Shown here: positions 1-13,645 of the stretch, piece after piece | Position numbering within the stretch: the first letter of the stretch is position 1 | Layout: each line of letters begins with the position of its first letter | Source: Callaeas wilsoni | Lineage: Eukaryota; Chordata; Aves; Passeriformes; Callaeidae | DNA: 64,000 bases | Assembly: GCA_013398955.1 (NCBI GenBank) | Contig: VWPU01006180.1 | Span: 121,588-185,587, forward strand | Reading direction: 5' to 3' | Position numbers and translations under genes: made by a program | Notes under the pieces: generated by a model | The model's database searches: none | What the model was told of the DNA's origin: nothing | What the model saw: only the letters and a program-made list of their open reading frames with translations

Positions 1-3000
1 CAGCCTCTCTACGAAGAAGAGCCAATCTCTGGAGAAAGCTCTGTGCTGGGCTATCACTTGCCTTCACTGGAGCCAGGACTGTAGGTGCAGGCAGGCACTC
101 TGCACGCCTGCTGCAGCACGGCCCCCGAGCGGGAAAGCTGTGACCTCAGGCAGCGTCAGGTAGCAGCATGTAGGACACATGCCATAGAATGTAGACCCAT
201 GTGCTGGCCAGAAAATTACAAATACATGCACATAATAGCTGGCAAACCATCATCATTTGGAAAGGGTGAGTGAAAGCAGCTAGAAAAGCTCATGCTTTGA
301 GATGGAGTTTGTTTCTCTCCCATGCAGTTGCAGAATGCCAGAGCACTTCAGCTTCAGCCAGGAATAAGTCTTTCAGGCCATGGGCAGACAGTCTCTGCTC
401 TTCCTGAGCCAAAGCACATGGTTCAGTCCCTGAGAAAATCTGGGAAGGTCCAAAGGGCTGATCTCTTTTGCTTAGTTCGTACAATCATTGGGACACAGAT
501 AGGTGGATTCCCCCTTCTCCCAGTTTTGGAGTAGTAAAAAAATTTCTGGCCCAGCACCTGGAAATCATCTCTGTGAGCCAAAAAAGGTCCAAGCCAACAT
601 TATACATAACATTATACATAACATTACTAGACAACAAGCCTTAGTCTGCTGAGCTGAGCTCTTCCCTGCATGGTTGTAGAGCTCTCCAGGAACACTCCTA
701 AATTTTCAGCAAGAAAATCCCATTATCCCACACTGCACAACTAAGACACATTAATTCCACTCTTATGAATGTGCTTTGGAAAAAAAAAGAGTTTACCAAT
801 ACTATATGCCTCATGGGCCTTCCCTGACAAAGGAGCAACTTTCCCAGTAAGTCAGGTATTAAGAGGATCAAGCCAAAACTGTTGAAAGTGATAGCACAGT
901 GCCCACTGTCACTGTTCTGCTGCTTTCCCAGTGTTTCTAATTAGAAGTATCTCACTATTTGCACAAGTGTCTGCTGTCAGTTAGACCTCACAAATTGGCA
1001 TAGGTAACTGTAGGTTAAATCACATCATTTCACAAGTCACAGGATTTTATGATATCAAACACTTTCATGATGCCAACCAATCTGTCAGCATGAGAAACAG
1101 ATTCTTTTGAAATTAAGAGAAGATGGTAAATGTAGTCAAAATGGTAATACAACCAGTGGAACCATAGCATAATAAAGTCAACATTTTACAGTATATTTGA
1201 ATTGTACAATATATATAGTGTACTGCCTGCTCAAGAAAACGTCTTATTGCAGCTAATGACCACTAAAAATCCTCCTAACCTAGCAAATCTGCCTGAACTT
1301 GAAAGGCAAGAGGTTTGGGGTGTTTTGCAAGCAATCATCTTTGCATAACATTAGGTGCTGCTCAGTCCCAGGTCAATGGACTCTAATGCCCTTTGACCAT
1401 TGACTGCAGGCATTGGGACATGGTGCACAACCAAGTGTCTGCTGTGTGGCAAGACTGACATCCTGGTCTAGTTAAGCATTTAACTAGAAGCACCTGAGCA
1501 CAGTAACACTGATTATATAGCAAAACTGATCATCGGTTAAAAAATCTGCCAGATCAAAGACCTAAGAGATTTCTAAGAACGTGATGAAAATTTTGTCTAC
1601 TGAACAAGCATCAGTGGGTGAAAAGTTGTGCTCCTTCTACTCTAGACAGTTCATTTCAGGGATAGAGGCAACTGTTTTACAGCTGGAGCTGATTTTTTTT
1701 TTTTTAATGCTAAAGTAAATTTTGTTTTAATTGGCAGCTAATGGAAAAAAGTGTTCCTTATTTTTAAAGAGAGGCAGGAAAATGTAGGGCTGGTTTCAGT
1801 CTGCTGTAATTGCAACACAGCAATCATTTGTCAGACCTGCAGGGAAGCAAGGATGAAATGGTAGCTTGCAATACCAGTGTGTGTGCCACAGATGCTGCCC
1901 AGGGATTCAGGTTAATTACATACCAGGAATGCTTAGGGACCACCCATGTAAAACAGCTGGCAGGATGGAGGCTTAAAATTGCTCCCTGCTGGTTCTACCA
2001 TTGCACACTGCCCTCTTCGATTCAGTATGAATCTCTTCATCTGGGCTAATTTACTTCAGCAAGGATGAGTAACTTAGATTCACTTATCTCCACTCTCTGA
2101 GCCTTGCTGGCTTTGGAACTGCTCCACTCCATTCCCTACCGATTGCTTCAATTGTCTGAACCTAAAGAGTTTATTGATGTGTATGGGCAAAGCTTTCCAA
2201 GTGCCATAAAAATCACTGCAAAAGCCAAAGGAAGCAGGTATTAATTTAAAAGAAAAATTAGTAACAAAGATCGTCTCTAGTGTGTGAGCTCATCTACCCA
2301 GGATGTGATTCATTGTTTCATTCCATGTTCTTATGTTGTTATACAAAATATTCTTTGCTTATCTTTGCTATAACACTAAATCATCTGAGATGCCACTGAG
2401 GTCATCCCATTATGTTTGTCTTAATTCTGCATTTCTAGACTCCTCTGGCTTTTACCTGAATCATGACAGTACTTAAGGATAGGTAGGACTTTGTGCTTTG
2501 AAAATAAATGACATATTATGAGCACTAGTACGACCATAGGCGATAGAGAGTAATGTGATGTATTTATAGTAATCCTTCTCTCTCAGATCACGAGTTAGGT
2601 TTAGTTTCTTATGCCACTCCATAATCATAAATTAAAATGGTCATAAAATGTCATTGGCTCTAGAGATATCAGCTGAAAATGACCATCATTCCTGGGATAA
2701 TTTTATTATTAAATAGTTTTCCTTGTATTGTTATACAGAAAATATTATATTTCAAGAGGGTGGTTATTACAGACTGGATATTGTCAGGCAGATTTTCCTA
2801 AAGGATTTAGTGAACTGATTGCAATGCGCAGTGCTAATGGATGCATTGCATTGTTCATGCTCTCCTTTTGCTTAGTCTGTGGAAAAGATATTTGTTTCTA
2901 GAAACTGCATGACGAACTGCCTGCAAACAACGTGGACAGTCAAGCAGCAGTTTCTGACAGTGAAAACACCCTGCACACTTCCACTTTCACCCTTCCATTC

Positions 3001-5027
3001 TCCCACTACAATATCCTTTCAGCAGAAGTTTGTTCCTTCAGTTCACTTTTCTACCTCAGTAGGGTAGAGTTGTCCAGCAGGGAGCCTGAGACCTAGCTCT
3101 GGCCTCAATAACCGATAGCCTCAATAACCAACAGTTGTGTTACTAAAGACCCTACTCCAACACTTATATGTAATTTGAGTAACTGCTGGCACTTGAAACT
3201 CAATCCACAGCCCACAAAAGCCATAGGAGAGACCGTCACTGATTATCGTAGGGTATGGAATAGGATCTTAATCACTGCTGTGTTCACTAGCTCCTTCTAC
3301 ATGAGTGTATATGTATGTACACTAGCAGTAAATTTGATGGTGGATGGAAAGGGTCCTATGAAAGGAAGCTGTCCTGAAGTTCTGGTGTATTTTAACTCAT
3401 ATCAATAATGTAATGTCCTTAAGCATATTAAAAGGCAATGTTGATAAAGAACTGTCATTTAACAGCAAAATGGTGATATAAATAAATTTAGAAACAGGAC
3501 ACAGTTGAGGAATATGAGAGACATCCAGCAAGCAGGGCTGAGGGAAATTAATTCCATGTTCAGTGACTAAAATGAGAGATTGAATCATGCAAAAATTTCT
3601 GAAATCTCACCTCTGCCTACAGGACATAGAGCTCCATTTGGGAGGATGTGCTGTGACACTGCTGACAGTCAAAGGAATGCAAGACATATCTACTTGCATT
3701 TAAAAAAGGTGTTGGCCATTGTCCACTAGAAGTTACCATCATAGCTCTGTTTCTGCCCAAGTCTTTTTTTGACCTAACCAGGCAGGGGCTGTGCAGGATC
3801 AGAGCATTGCCTTGAGCTCCTGTGCAGTAGGAAGGAAGGCAACCATGGGAGGAGTGACTTTGACAGGACTGGTTACAGCCAAGGTTGCACAGTAGCTCAC
3901 TACAGTGTAACCCAAGTCACTAACCACATTCAAATATGCTACTGGGAGGAAGGGGAGAGTTTATACCCATCCAATATACCTGTTATAACTCCCTCTCCCC
4001 TCATTCCTGGCATCTGACCACAGTCTGCCTTGTGTTTTTCCTGCAATCAAGACACAATATAACTAATCTATTCCATTTATGTGTATAAATGTCTGTGTAT
4101 AAATATGTACAGTATATATATAGTCCACCAGTGAATTATAATAATAGCAATAATAAAGAGTTTTAAGGAGGTAGAGGCATGACCACCCTGCATTACAATC
4201 ACAGTCTTACCTAGCCTAGCATCCAGACTCTCATGGTGGCAAACAGTGTATTTTAAGGTACTGGAATCAGTAATGAAGGACTTCAGCTAACTTGGCCTGA
4301 ACTTTAGGCTATATAAGATTTTGTCTCCCTTCTGAGATCATTATGATAACTGAGTTTTGATCCCAACCTCTGTGGCTGGCAACAGGCTCTGTAACATAAT
4401 TCTTCTGCTGTGAAAATTATTTTTTATTGCCCCTTTTGATTTTATTACCTTTAAATATTACTGATCATTCTCATTTTTCCCTGTCATTCAAGTGGTACAG
4501 CCAGTTTCTTACAATTTCCTTAAATATATTTTATCTATATTTGAAGATATGACTTTATCTTGAATCTCTAATAACAAATCTCATGCTTTTCACAGCAAAA
4601 TAATCCATGGAGCAGGGACTTCTGGGAGCACAAAATGAGCATTACTCTAAATGCATCTGAATACACCAGCTTTAAGAGAGAAGTTCATTCTTTGCAGCCC
4701 AGACGTGCATTTTAAATTGGTTGCTCTGTGGTGGAATAGATCCAATAGTCAAAGCATTTTGTTACTAGGTGGCCTCTAGCCAGGTGGGTAGAAAGTCTTC
4801 CTGAGAGAAGAAATGAAAATGCTGAGTTTCTTCAGTCTAAAGGAGAGGGGCTGAACCAAGGTCTTCTTCTTCCTCAACATATGCCTCACTGGAATGCAAC
4901 TACTGAACGTGGGAGGTAGCAGGCATTTTAAAACATATGTGATGCTGAGTCCTTTCTTGATGCTCAGCTCAGCTCCCTGATGTCTACACAAGAGATCTGA
5001 AAAAACAACATGAAAGAACAGCATCGA
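1..5027. other. Non-coding, mostly unique DNA
   Basis: I see no gene here. Stop codons break all frames and the longest open frames are under about 80 codons. The stretch holds minor simple sequence: a 12-bp unit (ACATTATACATA) repeated about 2.5 times at 597-626, a T13 run at 1693-1705, and a 16-bp tandem pair starting GCCTCAATAACC at 3102-3133. Neither CR1 nor LTR consensus is recognisable. Whether it is intergenic or intronic cannot be told from the sequence. Confidence 0.6.
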
Positions 5028-5029
5028 AT

Positions 5030-5063
<34 letters not shown>
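5028..5063. repeat. (ATTT)n microsatellite
   Basis: About nine near-perfect ATTT units lie directly in front of a 47-bp tandem duplication. The duplicated unit begins inside the microsatellite, so the two probably arose together by replication slippage or unequal exchange. Confidence 0.9.
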
Positions 5064-5066
<3 letters not shown>

Positions 5067-5146
5067 ACTTTTTATATTTTAAAACTCCATTTATATTTTT
5101 TTATTTATTTAACACTTTTTATATTTTAAAACTCCATTTATATTTT
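5053..5146. repeat. Exact 47-bp tandem duplication
   Basis: Positions 5053-5099 and 5100-5146 are identical by direct comparison. Each copy starts with TTTATTTATTTAACAC and ends in CCATTTATATTTT. The copies carry no differences, which suggests a recent duplication, or a length polymorphism in the population. An assembly artefact is possible, because the duplication abuts an ATTT microsatellite. No coding meaning is seen. Confidence 0.9.
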
Positions 5147-8100
5147 GTACGCCTCTTCGTACTTTCAGACTCTGACAGCAGTGCTCTGTAAATGCCTATC
5201 AGATCACGCTGAATTTAGGTGTAGCTCTGGACATATCTAAACCAGGACGTTTTGATGTCTGAAGACCATTCATGTCAAATGAAAAGCATCTGTGAAGCAT
5301 TGGTGCCCCCAGGAATGAACAGGGATCAGGAGTTGCCCAGGTCCTTTTTTCATAGTTGCGTAATTCCAGTTTGTCATAGACTCATCACTTCAGCACCTAC
5401 CACAACCTCCAGTGTCATCTTACAGCACCTAAATCTCCACTGCTTTACAAGCTGCTGTCAGGAATTTAGTACCTTAAGGCTGACTTCAACACCTTTCTTT
5501 TATGTTTTATGTTTTTTCCAGTTTTATAGCCATTACACAACTGCAGTAAATGGCAACAAATCAAGCGAATGACTTAAAGCACTGCAGAAAAAAATCCCTT
5601 GTCTGCCTGTGCTGCACTCTCAAAAAGAGTTAAGTGCTTATTAGAGTAATAAGTAATATTTTGACCTGCAGAACAGCATGCTTTCTTCTTTTTCTTGTTG
5701 ACTGTTTAATATATACAAAATAAATTTCTCTCCTGTAAGTTCTTTTTGATGAGGCAATGCTTATAAACAGCACCTGATTTCAGACTCCAGGCACTCCAGG
5801 TGCAGCTCACACTTGTCTCAGTGTTGTCAACAGATCCTTGGAGAACCCTCTTTTCTGCACCACAAAAATAATGAACCCCCCCAGTTCTGCCTGTTCAGGG
5901 GGTGTCATTATTTGCAAATGCAAAGCCTGGTAACTTCAGTTTTGATGTCAATGAGCTTCAAATCAGGTTTTAAGGTAAGAAGTACCCACAGTCTTGTGAT
6001 GAAAGAGTCAACCGGGCCTGTTTTTATTTTCCCTTGGGTTTGTCCCTTGGGTCAGCCGGTGAACCAACAAGCTCTTTTGTAGCTTATATTTTTTCAAGCT
6101 CCTGGCTATAGCATATATCCATTCACAACAGCCCCAAGAATTCCAAACAAAATCCCTGAAGAGTACCTGAGAACAATCAGATGATTGCAACTTGCTGTTT
6201 TTACAAATATAAGTCATCTTCAGACAATTGCAATCTAGTTAATTGCTAGAAAATTTAGCTTATCACAGTGTTAGTGTAGTCTTCATTCCTCTTGTGAAAA
6301 ACTTTTCAATGTTTTACATATATATTTGCACACGTGCACAACCACATAAATTAATTTTTAAAAGACTATATAATGTAAAAAAGATTAATATTCTGTCATC
6401 AACTCCTACTTTCCCACCAGTAGCACAAATTGGTCAAATTAATCCTAAATAGGAAATACTAGACACAAGATAATTATTGTAGCCAAGAAAACAAAAACAT
6501 ATAGCTGGTGTGAATTAGATACAGACTGGAAGATTTTTCGCCTCAGCCTGTCATAGAACACAGGAAACTTTTTTTAAAAGTCTGATTTCATTCTTCCCTC
6601 TAGACCTTGAGTCTTCATTTCATATTTGTTTATAAGTAATTTGTTTTCACATTTACGAGAGGAACACAGTGACCACCATTGATATTGTGTCAATATTGTT
6701 TCACAATATTGGACTGTTGGACTGTTTCTAGCCTTCCAACATGCCTGTAAAATAAAGCTGGGGCCCAAGAGAAAGGGTAATTGTGCTGTTGTTAATAACT
6801 TTACCCAGATTACTTACTGTGCTAGAAATCTGGGGGCTGCTATCTGAGGAAAAATCTTACTGCCTCACTTCTGAGGACCAAAATGCGTGGGTGTTGGAAG
6901 GTACCTATAACGACAAGGCTGGGTAGCCAGAGGCATGCTCCTTAATTCTCTTTTTCACCTGTAAGCCTTTTTCTGATACAGAAAAGAGCTCGATTCCTCT
7001 TCCCCTCTAGGCAAAAATCAAAGCATTCCACTTTATTTTAATGGATAGTTATCTGTCTCAAGTTTTCTTGCCAGGACTTTCAAGATGTTTATTATTTGAG
7101 AGGGAGAAGTGTACAAGGGAGTGAAGCAAGGTAAGAAGACGAGAGGTGGGGGTGTAAAAAAAACAGTTTCTAGTGACATTTAAAAGGAACAGCTTAGTTT
7201 AGACACTCCTTTTATCTGCACCATTCTTCCTTGACCTAATCTTGGGTCTCCCTTTACCTGACTTTTCAAAATCAGGTCCAAAATTTTAGTTGTGCAATTC
7301 TTATGACCTTTAGCTGAATCTGTCTCCTAAGACATTCTGAAGACTTAAACAATGCTATTTGTTTTAACTGTGGAAATATTGATATCTTCAATCCTTAAAA
7401 AAATGTTGATATTTCAGAACTAGCATTTGGCTATCAGATATAACTTTGGGTAGATGTCCTTTGTTATGAAAGTCAATATGTATCTATTAGTTTCATTTGT
7501 TTGTCAAAAAAAATCCAAAAAACTTTGTTGAAGAAATGACAAGTCTTTTTCCTGTTCTTTTATGATCTGTTGGTTCACCTGATAAAAATTGACTGTTAGT
7601 GTAACACTTCTCTTTGCTTTGAGGACTTCTCTACATATCAGTGGCTAAATCAATCCTCCAGGAAGGCAGATGTGCACTCGAGATCATCACACAATTTTCC
7701 TATTCCTGATGGCCTCTGTCTGCCCGTGAGAAATGAAAAACACAGTCCAGCCCCTGTGCCCAGGGGCTGCACCAGTGCTGCACTGGAGGCAGCTGCCCTC
7801 TGCCTTTGCAGTGCTGGGCTGGTACAAAGGACAGAAGCCTGGACCCAGAATCTGCTTTATAACACATCACACAAACAATTGCCAAGCTGTAACATCAGCT
7901 AATACCCACAGCAATGTGTTTTGCTGACTGTACAGAACTGATTGGTAAACTGTCACCTCCAACCAGTGTCTGTGCTGCAGCCTGTTGTGTGACACGCCTG
8001 CATTTCCGTCAGAGCTAGGTTTTTAAATGGAAAAATTAACATAATAAGGAGTTCATATTTCAGGTGGGTCCTTCCACATCTCTTTACCTCTCTCTGACAG

Positions 8101-9288
8101 ATGATATGTGGTCACTTGTAAAGCATCAGCTTTAAGGCATATTCTGTTTCTTTCCTGTGTAGAATAGGGGCACTATGTAAGGGACAGATTTGTTACCATC
8201 ACTCACCATTGTCAAGACAAGCAACATCTTAAAATGAGCACGGGTGTAAAACACAGTAGATATTGTGAGATAATTAAGTTGAAGCTCCTCTATCCATTCA
8301 GGTAAGTGCTTTAGTTCAGTACTGAGATTTAATAAAGTTAGCCATGAAACTGAGCTCTATTTAAGTGTATTGGGTCATATTAAATAATTTAGAAATCCAC
8401 ATATTTCTACCTCAAATATAATGGATATTATAGGATAAAATTACTATTTATTGACTGCTCTTATAATTATGTCTCTCTATTGATTTTTTTACGGTCCAGA
8501 TTATTAACAATGTGTTGAAATTCATAAAAGGATTCATAATTCTGGTGAGGACAGAGTTACATTCATTCCCTGCTGGTGACCAGGCTGTCTATAAACACAT
8601 CTACCTGCCTAGGTGCAGAGCACTACGAGTTCATGCTGTCTCCGCTCTAAGTCAACAAGAGGTAAATCAATACCGAAGCTGTTTTGACACCTCCTTGTGA
8701 AATTTTTCTGGCGTTAATATATCCTGCCTCTTTGAATAGACATATCCTGACAAGAGCAGACATAGCCTGTATGTGTGTGTGTGCTAATCTTGGCAGTAAC
8801 ACTGAACACCCATATACTGATGAACTCCAGACACTTGTTCCCTTATATGCAGAATTTATTGCAAATGTTGTGCTTCTTTAAGCACATCAACGGTGCTTTG
8901 AACAGTTTTTTTCTTAACAGTTGCCACTTCATTGATAACCTTCTTAAGAAGAATGTAGAAAAACAAAATCAAAGATTAAAAGAATATGAAGCCAAATAAA
9001 AATATCTAAATTTTCCTGTCTGGGTTGCTTCTGGCTGGACTTAAAATTCCATTACTGACATTATCTGTTAATCAGTTAATCTTCGATCTCCTGAGGGAGG
9101 CTGAAACTCCAAAAATCTTTTCTAGATACATTAAAGGAAAACTAAACTAGGGAGTATAAAGGATACTCCAATAATCATATTAACTAAAGAGGAACAGATA
9201 ATTTTTTAAAAGAAAGTACAAAAGATATCTGAAATACTAAAACTAGAATTCAAATTAGAATTATCTATGATAAATAAGAATTCTTTAG
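5147..9288. other. Non-coding, mostly unique DNA
   Basis: I see no gene. The longest open frame is 106 codons (5252-5572, plus), with no recognisable domain. A small inverted repeat around CAATATTG lies near 6690-6710. Around 7740-7850 the DNA is GC-richer with short frames on both strands, none recognised. The rest is AT-rich with short A or T runs. Confidence 0.55.
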
Positions 9289-9640
9289 TCAACAAAGAGT
9301 TGAAAGGAAATGGAACACGATGTTCCATTTACAACTCAGGACTTTAAAACACAATTCTCCTACAATTCTTGAAGGACAAGATACACATCCCCAAGAAACG
9401 TCACATCGAACATGGCTCTTTGACTCACTGTGGAAGAGGGACGTTTCTGGGATGCTTGTCCAACAATTAACAGAAGAAGAGGACAGAGAATGCATCTTTG
9501 GATATTTCCTCCCTGCGGAATTTGTCAGTGGAGAGAGATTTCTGTTTGTAACCTGAGAGATGGAGGCTTCAATCAGGATCCACTCTGCAGGTGAGCCACA
9601 GCTTAGGAGACAAGGAGTTGGCTTTGGTCCATGCAATCTC
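9289..9640. other. Unassigned block with a consensus-like 5' splice site
   Basis: This block is somewhat CpG-richer than its surroundings and is open for 78 codons on plus (9320-9556) and 115 codons on minus (9289-9636). A consensus-like splice donor, CTGCAG followed by GTGAGC, has its GT at 9591-9592. I do not recognise either translation, and I see no convincing acceptor with a polypyrimidine tract upstream. It could be an exon of a long non-coding RNA, a conserved element, or chance. The evidence for transcription is weak. Confidence 0.15.
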
Positions 9641-12600
9641 TTTAAAACATTTTGTTTAGCTGATTCAGACCAGGTTCCAGAAAATATGTACCCGTTATGA
9701 TGATGTCACATGGATGACTCTGGAGCATTGACACCAAAGGCGGGAGGTGAGTCATTGCCTTCACACTGCAGTCACACCTATGGTAGAAAACAACATGAAC
9801 ATTGTCATGTGGCAGAGACTGCACAAACAGGAGACAGATTTCTTTTCCATAAAAAGTTGAGAGACTTGGCAAATGTTTATGAAAAATGGAGTGAAATGAG
9901 CTAAAGGTGAGTGATTAATATCAGCTGTCATAGAGGCATTCTGGAGCCCATAGGTAGAGATGGTGAAAGAATATGGTCTTATACATTTGGGACTTGTCTT
10001 TCCTTCCCAAGGACTGCAGATCTCATGGTGGCTTTTCTCTCAGCTCAGCATTTTTTAGGAAGCAGGAGTAGATTTATCAGTCACTGTGCCAGTGCTTGGT
10101 TTTCCTTTATGTAAGCTTCCTTCAACATCCAATCTGTCTTCGGGCAGCTGCCAAGGAGGGTTTCTTGTTCTGCAAACTGTTTAGCAGAAAGAGCATCCCC
10201 TGATACTTAGAGACAATCTTCCAAGCTCTCTGTATATGTAAAAAATTCAAAGCAGAGTGACAATGAGGAGAATTTTTACTGAAATTGAAAAACATTAAAA
10301 CTATAAATGTTACTTTTAAAATACATTTTTCCTAAACCAGTGTTTGTACATTTGTATAGCAATTCTTTTGGCATTTTTCTTCTATGTTTTGGCTCATTAA
10401 AATAATATTATATCATGAGTTATTGATATCTTATTATGTCATTTTTATCATAATATTTTTGAAAAATTCAAATTTTTCTGAATTATCCTACTAATGATAT
10501 ATATTTTTTCCTGCTCAAAGTCAAAAGCAAGGGAAAACTGAACTGAAAAAAAGCTGGGGCTTTTGTGCCTAGCTTTATCGTGAGAACTTCAAAAGTTAAA
10601 TATCCCAATGTTGTTTCTTAAATTACCCATGTAAGTTAAGCATGAGTTAAACATGGAGGACAAATGAATATGGAGCCAAACCCAGTGTAGGTTGATGGCA
10701 GAAGTATCTGCAAGCTTTGCTGCTGATAAAAGAAAGATAAATGCAGGATTTAGATCTGCATAAATCCAGAAAGAAAACAGGCAGCTCCTAGCACTGATAA
10801 GAAATAAAACACTAGTGCCAACAGCAGTAACAAGGCAACAGGCACCACCAAGACAGCCAGAGATAGGCTGGCAGGCAGAAGTAAGAACGAAATTATACAG
10901 ACCTGACTATGGTGACAGGACGAGTGTTTGAAGCCTTCCAGCTTTGTGCAAATGGGCCAAGAGCTGTCTGCTCCCTCCTGGGGGAGTACCTGACCCACCA
11001 GGGACTGTGGGGCCATGCGGGAGCTCCCAGCCAGACTCCTTCTCTTGCATCTGCCCCCATCCTGCTGCTCTGCTGCGGCTCAGGGGTCTCCCGGGGTGTG
11101 TCCCACGGGAAAACCAAAACCAACATGCGCAGGGCACCCAGGGTGGTGTGCCCCCTTTTCCAGAGAATGGGCAACAAAGTACATGTAAAGATATTCATGT
11201 GGTGTGAGGGCATCAGGCAGTCTGATCAGATCTGACCTTGTCAGGCCAGGTTCCCAGCTTCCTAAAAGCTCATGATGGAAGCGAGAAAGCAAAGGAAACA
11301 TTCATCAGGATAGGGCACGTTACATCTTGTGGAATAGTCACTTGCAAGAGCAGCAAGTGACTTTTTGGGACAGGTAAATGGGTACAACCTTTGCAGGTGA
11401 CAAGTTTCCAAAGAGAATGATCATCCAGTCCAGCAAAATGGCATTGCTCTAAGTTGCAAGAATGATACTGTAAAAGATACTCCTGGTAGCATAATGCCAT
11501 AGAAGCAGGTCTGTTTGTTAACGACAGCTATTACCTGCCAACCCAGTTTTCCAGGCCAGGATTCACTCTCCTACCTAACAAGTGACCTCCAGCTGCCCTT
11601 TGAAAAGCTAGTGTTCCCAGGTGTTGCGTAGGAACATAGCTACTTAAAAATTAGTCTAGACCTCAGTGGAATGTGAGAAGCTCTGTAAATAGAGTTTAAG
11701 ATGCTCTATTGAAGGTGAGAATCCTCTTGACATGCTAAATCTGACTTTGTCCCTGTAAACTATAAACTAAAAATAAAACTGTAACTTTGTTTTCTAAGTT
11801 CTCTTTTTCTTTATTTGAGGCAGGTCTTCAAGACAGAAAAGTAATGCCACAGCAAATGAGAAGGATGTTAACAAAGCAGGCTTTGGCTCAGTTATCAGGT
11901 CAATACCAATAGTACATGTTGGAGAAGAGATGAAGTACGTATCATTGTTACATGGATCGCTAGTGACACCAGTCCTTTCTAAGAGCAGTAACCTTCAGAT
12001 CTTTTCCTGCTAGAAAAAAGTGGCAGATGAAGGAGTGATTTGGCTGTCATATAATGTGAGTTAAACTGATAGAAAATTAATTTTTCTTCTATTTCCTGAT
12101 TAAAATTAATTTACAATAGAAGCAGGCAGGTAGAAGAGCTGTCCCCATAAGCATCTCAGTGTTAGATGCTGAAAAACTCTAATTTGTTGTTCATTTATGG
12201 CATGAAGGTTGAACCCTTTGGAATACTAGGCTGTATTGCAAAGGAGTGAGGAAAGCACTTATTTCTTCCATCCTGTCTTACAAAGCTATTCACAAAGAAA
12301 AAATTAATGCTTGCCATCATGGATCATAGAATGGAGCTCAGCTTTTACAACATAAAATGCAGTAATTTCAAGTATTTATCCTTTGTATTTCAGAAATATA
12401 TGTTTGATGAAATAAAGAAATATTTTACTCCCCACTAAAGTAAAAAGTAGGTAGAATAACTAAAGAAAAATAAAGTATCCTAATTTGGTATTGCTCCCAC
12501 TCTTCCCAAAAGGGGCTATATATGGATCAGTGTGGTTTTAAACAAAGAAATATTAATAAATGACCTTTTCGAACAATTCCTTACTGTCCACAGGTGAATG

Positions 12601-13430
12601 TGTCTCTAAGATGGCAGTCCAGGCAGCCCAGGGTGTAAAACTCCAACACAACTCATTGGCTAATGCTCAGATACCTTACAGTAATATATTTGTCAAGCTT
12701 TTAGAGAAGGAATGTTCATATAACTTGTTTAAAATGTTTTTGTTCTGTTTGGACATGGTCAATAGCCTGGAGATGTTTGGTTTCAGCATCATCCCTAGTG
12801 TAAGCTACAGGCTGAAATGTCATGAAGCCTCTAGTAAATTTCTGGCCCTGATTACCATCAGCAGCTGGGTCAAATTAAAGTACTCAAATAATTTTGTAAC
12901 CTGTCCTCACTATTCCTCTAGTAGTGAACCACGCTGCTCTGGCACTGGGGATGTGCTGGAAGACAAATGCATCACTCAAGGAAGAACTTGTGGAGCAAGT
13001 CTTTCGTTAGCAGGCTGTGCTAACCTTGGCTATCCATAGTGCCAGCATGCCAAGGGCATAGGTTAGCCACACTTAGAGTCTCGTGGTGCTGCAAATGCCC
13101 CACGCCCTCCATTAACAGTAATGAATATTATGTGCAAAGGCACCAAACGCTAATGTTTCACAAATTATGAGCACACTTAAGAAATTGTAGTCTTTCTAGG
13201 AGATTCCTGAAATATGCTGCCAGGGGTATTGCATGACCGAGCTTAGATAATAATGCATATTTTAAGTATACATGATTTCCTCTTTTCTAAAGATCACACA
13301 TAAAACTGGCAATTTTGTTCATTATGCATATTAAGTACTAAGTCATAGTATAAATTATTTCTTGCTCTTCTGAATCTTAATTGCCTGTTTTTCTTTTTCT
13401 CTATTTTTTGGGGTGGTTTTTTTTTTGGCT
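9641..13430. other. Non-coding DNA with one GC-richer patch
   Basis: Mostly AT-rich DNA with no recognised gene. A GC-richer patch at roughly 10900-11170 has overlapping open frames of 76 to 108 codons on both strands. Such mutual openness is expected from GC-rich sequence and does not support a gene. The longest frame of the whole neighbourhood, 159 codons at 12560-13039 plus, has no recognisable domain and low-complexity-free but unremarkable composition. I treat it as chance. Confidence 0.5.
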
Positions 13431-13645
13431 CTTCCCCCTGTGCCACCAGGCCGACGTATGGTTTGAAATCCACAACCTGGCAGGGCATGAGAGTGTGCGG
13501 GCCGCAGCGTTCCCAGGCTCCATTGGCCATGTGTCCTGGCTCCCTGGGAGGGGCGAGGGGAGCCTCACGCCTCTGCGAGCGGGATGCGGCGCTGCCGACT
13601 CCCCAGCTGTCACCGCGCGCTCTCATTGTCACAACAGCTTACAAC
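13431..13645. other. CpG-dense patch behind an acceptor-like tract
   Basis: By my count about fifteen CpG dinucleotides fall in some 190 bases, far above the surrounding DNA. The patch follows a T-rich tract (13384-13440) that ends in an AG at 13448-13449, the arrangement of a 3' splice site. Open frames run through it on both strands (103 codons plus, 112 codons minus), but none resembles a known protein, and no strong donor closes an exon. It may be a small CpG island, a GC-rich relic of a repeat, or a non-coding exon. I cannot choose between these. Confidence 0.25.

Noticed and set aside
12560..13039. 159-codon plus-strand open frame, among the longest in the window
   Set aside because: No recognisable domain, no splice context, no Kozak-supported start and no repeat ancestry. 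One frame of this length is plausible by chance in 64 kb read in six frames.
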